Assembly: GCF_016859285.1 (NCBI RefSeq)
Contig: NC_053414.1
Span: 26,009,261 to 26,073,260 of the forward strand
Source: Xiphias gladius
Taxonomy: Eukaryota > Chordata > Actinopteri > Istiophoriformes > Xiphiidae
DNA length: 64,000 nucleotides
Direction: 5' to 3'
In this document: positions 25,103-36,355 of the stretch, piece after piece
How positions within the stretch are numbered: position 1 is the first letter of the stretch
Layout: every line of letters begins with the position of its first letter
Program-made: the position numbers and the translations under genes
The notes under the pieces: model-generated
What the model was told of the DNA's origin: nothing
The model's database searches: none
What the model saw: the letters and a program-made list of their open reading frames with translations, nothing else

Positions 25103-25382
25103 GCCACAGCATGAAAACTGTTTCTCTTGTGGCAGATTGGTGTGTGTGTGTGCGCGTTTGTGATTTCATCAGCTCCCCTTCATTAAGAGCGTGTGTCTTG
25201 CCGTAGAAGTGCTCTGCTTTGGATGACGGGCTGAGGACTGAGTGGATCGTCTTGAGGCTGTAACTGTGGGGTCTGAGGCTGGTTGCGGGAGGGGGGGGGG
25301 GCTCAGAAGAGGTGAGTTCAGACTGTAGATAGAGGTGTGGTCTGTACGAGGGCGGGGGGGGGAAGTCCTGCAGGGAGGGAGA

Positions 25383-27612
25383 TCACTTGTTTGGGGGTTT
25401 GTAGGGTTCCAGAAGTTGCTTAGAGAACGTGTTGACCTTGTCAGCACCTCGAACTTCATGAGGCAGCAGCGGTAACTTGACTATGTGGAAATCTTCATAA
25501 AGGTCCTCCATCTGTGGGAGAAGACAGGCCATGAATGAGGACAATAACGTGACATTTAATTGTAAATATTTTAAATATTAAATATTTGGTTTTGATAATG
25601 CAGCTGTATTGTGACAACCCAAAAACAAACTACTGACTCGTACCTGGTCTAAATACTTGGACTGAATTTTATGGCGGGCTTCACACATTTTACACGGCCT
25701 CTCTGCGTCAGGGAAAACAAGTTGGTTGACGATGATGTTGTGCGTGTCGATGCGGCACTTGGCAAGCTCCTGGATCAGCCGCTCTGTCTCATAAAGGGAG
25801 AGGAACTCAGCGATACACACACAGATGAAGGTGGTCTGCTCCTGATGGATGTGAGGAAAGCAGGGAAGGGAGAAGGGTTACAACACATACACAGAAAGCT
25901 TTGAAAATGAGTAGTTCAAGTGCTGAGTTGTTCTAAATGCTAAAATTAAATCAAGTTTTTTTTACCTACAACATATCTATGTAAAGGCAAGTTTCAACAC
26001 TGGAACATACAGTACAATGCAGCTGCATCTAGCAATTGCTGGGAAAAAATCTTTTAACATTAATTCTTAAAAAAAAAAAAGGGTTCAGTAGGGGTGTTGT
26101 CATTGAAATATAAAAACATAACATAGTACACAGAAACTTAAAAATGTGATACTCCTTTTTTCACAATACTACGTGTCTCATCCATTGCAGAGAGGCGTAT
26201 AGTGGGAAGGGTTGGGAGGCTGCACCTCCATAGGACACATACTGTGCGTACATGTGCAACACAGTCATGCTGTATAGATGCACAAAGCATAGGAACTGAT
26301 GTATAGTTCCAGTGTGATGCAGAACGACACTCTCAGCGAAGAGAAGGTTTGCATTAGAGGTGGCTATGCTAGATCACAAAATGTTAATTTGGTATTGCAT
26401 AACTGAAACGGATCCTATTCTCCACCTGATTCATGTTATCTTCACTATTAACAAATACAAGTGGCACTCAAATCAACGACAGTTTCTCCACACAGACCCA
26501 GTTCCTTTTTTGTTGTGAAGGTGTACGTAAATGACAGTACTACGGAGATACAGAGCCTTTGCGTGTAATTACGGCAATACCTCAATATGAGAAGTGTAAT
26601 TCTGTAAAGTGTAGTGTGAAAAGCCTGTAGGCACCCCAGGGAAAAAAAACCTTCACAACAACATAAAAGCAACTGCACGGTGACACTTGTTATCTTGAGG
26701 AGACAGCAATGTGACTGTGTTGTAACTACAAGTGTTGTATATTAGTGTGACTTACAGGGTCTTTGAACTGCTCACTGACTGAGCGGATGACCGGCAGGGT
26801 CTCTTCGAGCTTAGAGGCAAGCTGGTCTGCGTTCATGTCACCCAGACCAAGCATGTTACACATCTACAAACAACGAGAGAAACAGAGTTAACCTATACAA
26901 TATACAGCAGGGGCTTCAATCATACACAGTATCTGATGCACAGGTTCCAAAAAAAATTAATCAAAAGAGTACCTTACATGAAAAACATGACATTTATGTC
27001 ATAGCTGCTTTTTCCATTCATGTATTTGCTTTACTCTTTCCATTTAAAGCTCAACAGCAGCTATGTCGATTTTTTAGACAACTAACTACCAGAAAATTTG
27101 GTGAATGACCCGTGAATTGTTGGATCTGCTCGTCCCTCCTCACCTGGGAGATGAAAGGGCTGATCTGGTTCTTAATCTGCATGAGGCGGCCCAGTCCACG
27201 CTCCACAATGGTGGGGAAGTTAAGCAGCCGCAGTGTGTGGCCAGTGGGGGCAGTGTCAAAGACCACCACTGAGAAGTTCATTCCTTTCACTAACCTGAGG
27301 CACAGGTAGACAATAGTGCTAAGTTAGTATAACTCATAACTGGCCAACTTTTGTTTTAACAACTCAGTGGTTGCACAATGAACACAATGGACATGCAGAT
27401 CTGGATCCGTGCTACTAAGAAAATGTGCTTTGGCTTTGTATTTACCAGGCTGTCTTACCTCATGACCTCTGCGTAGCTCATGGCCTCATCGATGCCAGGA
27501 AAGGCACTCATGGCCTCCTGCATCATCTTCTTGCCCATGCTGAGCATGTTGTCCTCCTCGAAGAACTCATCGGGCAGCTCTGCCACACCCAGGCTTGGGT
27601 CAATCTCCTGGA

Positions 27613-27684
<72 letters not shown>

Positions 27685-29765
27685 ACAGCACATTATTAGC
27701 ATCATTTTGGGCCTGTGGTGATTCTGTTTGTTACACAATAATGGTTTGTGCTTGTGAGACCGAGATGTGGAACCGACCATCCTCATGACACTGAAGAGAT
27801 AGTGATCTCGCACTAAACTACATTTTCCAAAAACATAAAGAGGGCTCTTTGTTAACAGATGTAGCTATGGTTCTATCAATTTGTCAAAGAAACTTTAGGT
27901 GACTTGAAATACTGCAAAAAGTAAAATGTGACTATTAGAGATGTTTTGACATGCCACAGCTGGTAAATTAACGATGAGTTCCATTTAGCTGCTTCAGTTT
28001 CAGGGTCCTGGTACTGCGCATGCTCCCTCTGTCAAACTGTCATGGTTCATTGAGGCGCATTAATATACCAGAGCCATTGTTAGTGTCATTAGAAACACCT
28101 GTGCATTTCCTGCAATGACAGGTGAAGATGTCTGCTGTAAAAGTGTTGTCTTTTTTGCAAAAAAAGACAACATTTCTTTGCTAAGTTTATTATTTAAATC
28201 TAGCCATTTAACAATATGAAATGTTCAGTAATTTGTGGTTTGAGTGCGTAATAGATCAATCTTTGGTAATATTGTAGCGTTCTCTAATGCAACTGTTATT
28301 TTTGCTGTAGAAATTTCAGTACTCTACCACCCCACTTGTTCACACACTTTACTCTGTCGGCGACACCTTCCCTTGCAAAATCCCTTGCTCGTGGTTTCCT
28401 TTTTGCACGTCGACTTACCATTGCAAAGAGGTTGTCATAGCCCTTGACCTTGGTAGGCACCTTTGAGAACTTCTGGTCAAAAGCATCCGAGATGTTGTGC
28501 GCAGGATCCGTGGAGATGATGAGGACGCTCTCCCTGACCGCAGCCAGCTGGACAGCCAAACTACAGCTAAACAAAGGACACAGAGGGGAGACAGGTATGT
28601 TCATCAGGTGAACAGGACAACGTTTTAAGTGCTTAATAAGAGCACCTCATGTCAGCAACACTTCCACTGGGAGCTTGGCATTTGTAGTATTGATAACAAA
28701 AAAATAACATTAAATTCTGACTGAAACGTTTGTTATTGGAAGATTGTTATGCACCTTATCTTTTCTCTCTTCCTGGTCTTAAAAGATGCAGTAAGCAAGC
28801 TAAGTGATACATTTCCTGGAGTTCGACGGTTCTAGTTACATTGAATGGATGCTTCTAACTGCGTGGCCATCATGTCCACAATGACTTCAATGATGCTTAA
28901 ACCTTTATGGGTGAAAATGAGTCTGAAAGCACTTATTGTCGTAGTAAGGATATAGCTACGTTTTCAACCAGGTAAAAATATTTAACTTGGTGGGCATTAC
29001 CTGGCATTGCTCCTTCGATGTGGCTTAATAAACAATGATCTGCGTGTATATGTATGCCTTCTGCTTCGACAGAAATTGGAGAAAGCGTAATGTGTAGGCT
29101 CCCTATGCAGTCTCGACAGCTAGCGTTAACGCAAGATAGCTAGCTAGCGTATCCCTTACCCCAGGGTAGTTATGCATTAACTTAGCTTAGATACAAGCTA
29201 ATGCTAAGTTACCCAGCACAGGTTAGAAGGTTCTCCTGTTGAATCTGGGAGGAAATGTGGGAACAAGTAAGGCTGTCAATGTCGGCTTGCCTCGTGATTA
29301 TCACACCGGCTGAGAGTTATGAATCCATGTGTCAGCTGGCTGACGTTAGCTACGCAGCATTCAGCTAGTCGGCAAATTGACAGCTAGATTCGCCTTGCTG
29401 ACTTGAAATGTAACAGTAACGATAATAATGTTTTAATGTTAGAGCGTCTTAAGATAGTAATATAACGCTCATCAGATTGTTGTTAGGGGAAATCAAAACA
29501 TATTATTCATTAACTGACGGTGATCCACGTCAACTAACAGTGACGGCGAATCTAAGCTAGCTATGTTAGCTAGCGACGTGAGTCGATGCCAGGAGGCAAA
29601 CGAGCGTTTCCCTTCAACCTACCTACATGTCGTTTTACCAACACCACCCTTTCCACCTACAAATATCCATTTCAAAGATTTCTGCTCGATAATATTTTTT
29701 AGAGTTGGTTCTAACGGCTCCACATCAGGCGCATCCTCAAATTCGTCTTCCAATGAAGCTGCCAT
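25383..29765 (-). CDS. get3: GET3/ASNA1 (TRC40) ATPase, complete, 7 coding exons
   Basis: Coding exons in transcript order: 29623-29765, 28419-28566, 27459-27607, 27144-27294, 26756-26863, 25644-25841, 25383-25511. They join to 341 aa ending KPPNK-TGA. The protein captures newly made tail-anchored membrane proteins in the cytosol and delivers them to the ER receptor GET1/WRB-GET2/CAMLG. Visible family marks are the deviant P-loop [10 protein letters not shown] (residues 37-46), STDPAHN switch I, DTAPTGHT switch II, the hydrophobic [15 protein letters not shown] client-binding region, and the dimer zinc pair C283-x-x-C286 in CKMCEARH. The N-terminus is short ([13 protein letters not shown]) compared with mammals. 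Alternative symbol: asna1. It lies 3 kb upstream of the best2 start, same strand, which is the human 19p13 arrangement as I recall it. Confidence 0.97.
27615..27681. repeat. (CA)n microsatellite abutting get3 exon 3 acceptor
   Basis: About 33 CA units, (UG)n in the get3 transcript. They end seven bases before the acceptor of the exon at 27459-27607, taking the place of a normal pyrimidine tract. Confidence 0.95.
28144..28172. repeat. Perfect 13-base stem, 3-base loop hairpin in get3 intron 2
   Basis: Arms tgttgtctttttt (28144-28156) and aaaaaagacaaca (28160-28172) are perfect reverse complements around gca. It lies in the intron between the exons at 28419-28566 and 27459-27607. No function is known to me. 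Confidence 0.8.
29090..29580. repeat. TAGC/GCTA-rich tract in get3 intron 1
   Basis: GCTAGC, TTAGCT and GTTAGCTA-type words recur many times here, for example 'agatagctagctagcgt', 'acttagcttag', 'gctaatgctaag' and 'tgttagctagcgacg'. The tract ends about 40 bases before the first coding exon (29623-29765) on the plus-strand map, so it begins just inside intron 1. Palindromic GCTAGC/AGCT words of this kind are common near teleost gene starts in my recollection. Role unknown. Confidence 0.5.
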
Positions 29766-31199
29766 CTTGTCTGTGTACACTGCAACGCACAGCTCCGGTG
29801 GGATGTACCTACACTGATGCCTTCACTGAGACTCGGAGTTTTTGTTTACAGTCTATGTTTGACTAGGCTAGTGTGTTGTATTTGAAGCATGACAAAAAGG
29901 AGCTAAAGTAGTCTTTGTGGTCGGTGTGAAAAGTCTATCCTTATGACGCTAGGGGGTCAGTGTTTATGACAGTCTACCTCTAAACAAGTACTTCTGTCAC
30001 AATCAGGAGTGAGAAGCACAAGGAAAATGTCAAAAACCAGATGGCAGTAATGGGTCTTCTTCCCCACTTATGCTATGGTTTCAGAAATGTTATCAACTAA
30101 AACAATCATGACCTGGACTTTAATCACTCTTTTAATGATCTTTACATTTATTTCAAACAAAACCAACAAAGGAAATCTAAACAAGCGTGTGATAATTTTC
30201 ATATATTCAAGTTTGTTTTTTGTTTTTTGTTTTAGAATGCCAAGCACTCATGTAGAGCAATGAAGATTTAGTAGACATCAAAAACACCAAAAAAAAAAAA
30301 TCATCATCGCAGCTACAACCTGTTTTATTAATGTCATTTGAAAGAAAAGCAGATACTTTCTGCAACATCCTAAACATATTTACACTGCTAGAGACTATGT
30401 TAGACAGACAAAACAAACAACTTATCACAAAAATACATTTGAAAGGGCACAACAGGTCAAACGTTTCTCTTGGATTTTTCTGGTTGCAGTTGACATTATA
30501 ATGTGTCATTGCTGTAAAACATTAACTTGCATGTCACACTTTAAACCCATTGTAATTGCAAAAAAGGGGGAAAAAAAAAAGAGAGTCGAAAAGTCTGCAG
30601 TTTACCGAAACCACTGATACATCATTGCCCATATGATCTGAATTCAGCACAACCCATAAGAAATATGAGACTACTGGGCTTTAGCAATGACAGTTTAGCA
30701 TTACTGATATCAGACATTTACCTGACTTTTACAGAGGAAAGCAAGTGACAGAAAGGCTGACATATTTCAGAGCAGAGACACGGAGGGAATGAGTAGCCTG
30801 TATAGAACTTCCTCACTATATAGGCACCTAACTTTGCAGCTGCTTCCATAAAACATCAATAGAGGACTGTGGTTGGACTGTCAATCCAACCACAGGGTGG
30901 ACTCTGGTTGTCAATCAGAGTGACTGGAGAAGAGTGATGTTGCTGAAAAAAACTTTCCTAGAGAAGAGAAAATATGTTAATTAAATTCTACTTAAAGCCA
31001 GTAACATTAAGGTACAGTACATGCAATGTCTCACAGAGTAATTAAAAGCAAAAAAAAAAAAAAATTTGGAAAATCAGTACACACAATTTTGGTTTCAATA
31101 ATGACAGCAACTCAATGACAGCATAAAATACATATTATGCAAATAGAAACCCAGCTGCAGATGAAGGCTGAAAATCTGAGGTTTTGGTGAGAAAAACAT
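29766..31199. other. get3 upstream / noggin-like downstream spacer
   Basis: This 1.4 kb AT-rich spacer has no recognised gene. Its left end should contain the get3 5' UTR and promoter, its right end the 3' UTR of the noggin-like gene. An 11-base perfect hairpin is at 30867-30895 (ctgtggttgga / tccaaccacag). A-runs occur near 30290, 30570 and 31050. Confidence 0.5.
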
Positions 31200-32084
31200 T
31201 CATTTGCATGAACATGTACATGCGGTGACCACAGGATAAGGCACTTGCCTCCATAAACACCTTTTCATTGCCTCAGTTGTCCCCACTTCTGTGCTGCCAT
31301 TATACCTCTCACCCACAATCTTTCTGGATCCATCGCCTCCATCTCTGATTTCCAGGCAATGCCAAGCCAGAATCTTTATGTGTGTTGTCTGAGCTCTCAC
31401 ACACTCCATCCCACTGGGAAAGGAGCAACTTCGCACTCTGCCTGATCTTTCACAATCAGTCTGCCGCAGCCAACGAGGCCAGAAAGCTGGGCCCAGATCC
31501 ATCCATTGGTAGTATAATTCACATGTGGCAGAGCGCACCAGCCAGGATCGAACTGAACTGGCAATGTCTGAAGGTAGAGAACCAAAGTCCAGACCAGCAG
31601 CGTCCTTCTCCAGCTTCTTCCGATGGCTTGCTCCAGACTCTCGCAGCTCTGGAGAAGAACTCAGGTAAGACTTCTCTTTGATGGTAGGGTAGTTGGGTAA
31701 TTTGGCAGGCGGCGTGTCTCCGTGCAACAAAGGACCCACAGAGGCCTCAAATGGCTGCTCTACGGACATCCAGAATGGGTCAAAAGAGGATCCCAGAAGA
31801 CGCAGAAGGTGAGAGGGCCGGTGATGTCTGGGTCTGGGCAGGTGGTGATAATCTTCAGTGTTTGTCAACAGATTGTATGGACGGATTGGCTTCAAGAGGG
31901 ACAGTAGACTGGTTCTCAGCTGAAGAAATGGTGAATCCCAGCCGGTATCCTCCGGGTCTTGAACAACAGACACATTTGGAAGCTGATTCTGGGTTGAAAT
32001 GTTAAAAGTAAAGGCTTCCAATCCATGTAGAAGGACGGACACAGAAATCCAGCACAGACAGACACAGTTGAGCAGTTTAAACAT
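31200..32084 (-). CDS. Divergent noggin-like secreted BMP antagonist, single exon
   Basis: An uninterrupted 294-aa frame from Met at 32084, like the intronless noggin genes. I chose this Met because it directly starts a signal peptide (MFKLLNCVCLCWISVSVLLHG); an in-frame upstream Met at 32147 would add 21 residues before it. The C-terminal half carries the noggin cystine-knot pattern of nine cysteines: TC, DC, SC, EC, HC, RC and the terminal ACTCSC. It also has noggin-like WMDLGPAFWPRW and QVPYPVVTACTCSCK. The N-terminal part keeps a LLRLLGSSFDPFW segment resembling noggin LLRSLLGGHYDPGF. Noggins bind and block BMP ligands outside the cell. Unusual points: about 32 residues between the HC and RC cysteines instead of about 7, and a reduced basic heparin-binding stretch. 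Potential N-glycosylation sites are NIS, NVS and NGS. It could be one of the extra fish noggins (noggin4/5 type); I cannot decide which. Confidence 0.85.
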   Translation of the reverse strand: MFKLLNCVCLCWISVSVLLHGLEAFTFNISTQNQLPNVSVVQDPEDTGWDSPFLQLRTSLLSLLKPIRPYNLLTNTEDYHHLPRPRHHRPSHLLRLLGSSFDPFWMSVEQPFEASVGPLLHGDTPPAKLPNYPTIKEKSYLSSSPELRESGASHRKKLEKDAAGLDFGSLPSDIASSVRSWLVRSATCELYYQWMDLGPAFWPRWLRQTDCERSGRVRSCSFPSGMECVRAQTTHIKILAWHCLEIRDGGDGSRKIVGERYNGSTEVGTTEAMKRCLWRQVPYPVVTACTCSCK

Positions 32085-32805
32085 GGTCTTAGGTCTGGAT
32101 GGTGAAACAGGAGAATGAAGAATTGTTCCTCTAACCCTCCTCTTCACTATTTCAGCTATAGGTTCTCCTCTGGCCGCATCAGGGACTCCGTGTACCCAAG
32201 ACCAGACAACCTTGAGCTCTTAGACAATAACATACTGAAATTAGTGCCTTATCACACAAACAGCAGACATATTATGGAGCATGGCCAGAGCACACCTGAG
32301 CTCTCATTTCTCATTCAGCTAACTCACCCATGCACCCAAGGAAAACGTATCATCTGACCTCGTTTTGGTGGAGCTGTGTCAGCGACCCCAGACACAAGAT
32401 GTTCACAAATAACAGCCCTCTAACACAAAGGATGCACTTAGATCAGTTAGAAAATGAGCTTCGGGGTAAATTCACTGCAAGGCAGCTTAGATATTTACAT
32501 AGAAAAAAAATAAAAAGAGGACAGATGAGACATGTTTGCAGGACAATGCCCCATTTATTCGCATCTACACAGAGTCAGCTGTCTCGGTCAAAGGCACATA
32601 GCGGTATAATATCAAATATATTTTCAAAATTATACATAACTGTAAACACTTTTTTTTGTTTACATCAACATTATAATAATGTATTTCATAAATACAATCA
32701 CATAAAGTTGTTTATACTTACATAAAGATACAATCAGCAAAATTAACTAAGAAACACTGCATTTATGCAATGAGTTGATTAGGCGGCAGTTCTGTAGTGT
32801 CAGGT

Positions 32806-32808
32806 TTT

Positions 32809-32811
<3 letters not shown>
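32806..32811 (-). terminator. Candidate tom1 poly(A) signal (AATAAA)
   Basis: On the minus strand AATAAA lies about 175 bases after the tom1 TGA, directly after a (CA)n run in the transcript sense. It is the first canonical hexamer downstream of the stop. Confidence 0.45.

Positions 32812-32865
<54 letters not shown>
32811..32865. repeat. (TG)n microsatellite in tom1 3' UTR
   Basis: About 27 TG units, (CA)n in the tom1 message, between its stop codon and the candidate AATAAA. Confidence 0.95.
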
Positions 32866-32869
<4 letters not shown>

Positions 32870-32984
32870 TCAGAGAAAACCTGACTTGGCACTGCATATC
32901 TCTGACTGTAGATACTGTACATTTCAGAGTGATGGTATGTGTATGTCGACCTTTACATACACCCATTCCTCTACGTCTCCACAC

Positions 32985-35900
32985 TCAGAGCGAAAAAAGC
33001 TGGTCATGTGATCTGTCCTGTTGCTGGGTAGATTGTGGCGGCGGTCTGGACGTGGAGGGAGGCACGCTACGTGGCCCCTGGCTGCTGTGGTCTGCCACCT
33101 TTGCCCGATCCTCCAGAAACTTATCAAATTCTGAGAGAGACGGTTATATTTAAAAGTGTGTGTATGCATGAACACATACTGCATAGCAGAAGAATAATCT
33201 TTGAGTGTAAACATTATCTTTACACTCAAGTAACAGGCCACTCAAGGTGATACAACATACCTTCACTGGACACTCCTTCACAAACTGAAGACTGCTCTTC
33301 CTGTATTTCCAAAAACAAGAAAACACAAGAGCTAAAGACCATATCATACTGTTCAAACAAATTCTTCCTCACAACACACATATTTTTTATTTCAAAGAGA
33401 ACTACATATATAGTCTTACCATATCAGAGGGTAACCATTTGTCAATATCATTCTTCAAAGAGTTTTTCACTGATGGCATCTAAGAGGAAAAGTAATCAAG
33501 AGAGGGATAAGATGACACTACGTTGTAGCTTTTTATACGATTAGAACTACACTTTGTACTTTCACAGGAAATATCCTCTTCCAGTCCATTTTTGTGTTAT
33601 TGTGGTATACTCACTCCTCCCGTGACCTGCAACCTTGTGTCCAGAGCTCCGGCGAGACCCTCCACAGCTCCTGGGTCCTCATATCTGACACTGGACACAC
33701 ACATCAGAGATGTATTGTAATGATATGATGCAATGTAGGCAATATGAAAGTGTTTAGGAACTGATCACTACAGATGTCACAGTAGTCATAACAGTGGTGT
33801 GGAGGGGCAAGCAGCCGTTCTTTCTTAAGGAGATTATTTTTTGGCATTTTTGCCTGATCCCCATATGGGAATCAAACCATGCACGTTGCAATTATGTGGC
33901 ATGCACTGTAACCATAAGGCTTTACTTGTTATCTGGGAAGGACTTGCCAACTTAAAACCAAATTGGGAAAAAAAACAAAACTTCAAAGGCTTAGTGTTCC
34001 TCGTGATGTCACGTACTGTAGATAGCGCCATTAAGAACTACATTCAAAAATTACAAGTTATATCTTACATTAATTAATTTATATTTAGTCACTGATATCT
34101 GTAATGTAAATCAGTTGCAGCTCGCCCTAAGGCTTCACTTATACTAAGTGCTGCACACAAGTAAACAAAACACATGTACTGACAGCATGCATCACGATAT
34201 GATGTGTGGCCTTTCTGTCACCAGTTAGCACCACTCACCTTTTCCTCTGTTCAGCCAGGGAGCTCCCTCTGGTCTGGGCAAACATGTCGAACTCCTCCTC
34301 CTCTTCTGCAAGGCAGAGGCTTAACTCAATCACAGCTGCATGAAAACTCTCTCACATTGTTTTCTAAATTTTTCCATAAAAGCACAAATTTATAAATTAC
34401 ATAATTTACAGATAACAGCATCATTACTAATAATGTCATATATAAGCCAAAAGCATTGATCAAGTCCTCACCTGCCCCTCCCTCCACATACAACCTTCAC
34501 CTTCCAAACAGATCACATGGTCCAACAGTGCATTTTTAGTATTTCCTACCTGAAACCACCGCTGCTTTTCTTAAGATATGATGCTAGCCATGGTGATTTT
34601 TGTTTTTTAAACATTCCCTGCCCATGTGATGTCCAGCAACAACGTGCTATTTTGACCAGATATACACCAAATTATGAAAGCTGGACATCAGTTACAAGAA
34701 ATCGTACATTTAGATTTGGTGTTGCAAAAGAGTGAACATTTGAAGCAAAAGTTATACAGAGTTTACTCACTGTGGCTGACCGGTTGCCTTTGATTGGCCA
34801 AGGTGCTTACTACTGGCGTGCTGGTTGTTGTGATGACAGCAGGTTGGCCAGGGGTGGAAGGCTGAGGGCTGAGGTCGATGAGGCTCGGACTGTTGGTCGT
34901 GCTCTGCTGAGGAGGACGACACAACGCAGTGGTCACCACTGTGTGACTGTACTCTTACAGCTTAAATGACAAAGGAAAACCTTTACACCTCAGAGATTTT
35001 TGAGAAATGAGGTGCTGCATTCATTATTTCAAACAAAAGAGAAAGACAAGATTTTTCTCACCTGCTGAGTATTTGTAATTTGTGCCTTGTTAAGTCTGTC
35101 AAACCTAAAGCACAAACACAATACAATACAGTGAACATGAAATTTAGCAAGATACATACTGCGCTCTTAAAACAAGCACTTTCTTACAAACAGCAAAGCA
35201 AGACTGCAGCACACCTTTCATAGCGAATGAAGGCGTTGTTGAGGTCATCGTTGACCACAAGCAGCTCTTCAGTAAATCCTTCATCCATCAGCTGGGGGAT
35301 GAGCTCCACCACCCGAGTCTGCATGCTCTTACACACTGAGTACAGCTCCTGCTTGGGCACAGAAGCAGAGAGAGAAAGGAAAATCACCACTAATCTTTGT
35401 TATGTTTAATCCAGACCAAGAAAGGTATTTAACAATCAAATGTAATTTACTGTTTTGGTGTATCCAGTTTTACTCATCCCGTTACATCTACTCTTACATC
35501 AATCACTGGTTCCTTACATTCCCCAGCATTCTTTGACAACAAAATTATTAATTGGTGCCACTTGTATGATGTGTTTTCCAAGTATGATTGATTAACATCA
35601 ACTAAATATAAAAAGTTTACAAGGAAACCCTTGGTCTTGACTGATATTTTCTGCAGATGTTTTAGACAAATATTTTCAGTATTAAACTATTGCAAGGATC
35701 TGGACATCACGGCCATATGCATTTACTGTAGATAGGAATAAGTGTCAATAAAGCTGTGCCCATTTGACAAAAATCAGGATTCCCTTTGTGGAAAGTAAAA
35801 CAAATCGCCCTGCCAAGGTTGACTTCATGGGATATCGTATGAACATGGCTGCGCATGATAAACAAATACTACTTTTTCAAGCTTTGCCTTTAAATATAAC

Positions 35901-36311
35901 TTCTGAGTATGAATTTCAGTATGGTCTGCTTTGAAACTGTACTGTGATGGGGCTTCCCCCCCCCCCTTCAACACTATGATTGCAAGACACGGAAGATGCT
36001 ATAGACAATTGTGAGCCATACACACCTGTAGCAGCACTGTATCATCTGGCTGGCTCTGTCCAGGTACGAGCTCATTTAGCATTTCAGACATCACCGTGAG
36101 ATTTCCTTTCACCAGTGCCAGCTCACTCCGCAGCTTCTGTTCCTGGATTTAAAAAAAGACAGCAGTAAAAAGCTGCCATACAATTAGCTCAATTTTATAG
36201 TAATGTTGTTGCTAACTGCTAAGGTTACAGTGATACATTACTGGTACATGAAGGCAATAACTCCTGGAATACAATTATATTATAATTTGTTTTGACTTGA
36301 CAGAGCAGGAA

Positions 36312-36355
<44 letters not shown>

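Larger units (their letters stand above)
22342..25382. other. best2-get3 spacer with best2 5' region
   Basis: The part nearest best2 should hold its promoter and a non-coding first exon. A plausible acceptor (ccaccctgag on the minus strand) lies about 24 bases before the ATG. A GC- and CpG-richer block at about 22840-23060 could be the promoter. The rest is AT-rich, with a G run at 24031-24042 and the hAT-like element at 24239-24456. The right end contains the get3 3' untranslated region. No further gene is recognised. Confidence 0.45.
32085..32984. other. tom1 3' UTR and noggin-like upstream region
   Basis: This 0.9 kb piece lies between the tom1 stop codon and the noggin-like start, both genes reading leftward. 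It must hold the tom1 3' UTR and the promoter of the noggin-like gene. It contains the (TG)n microsatellite at 32811-32865 and is otherwise AT-rich. No other coding region is seen. Confidence 0.5.
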
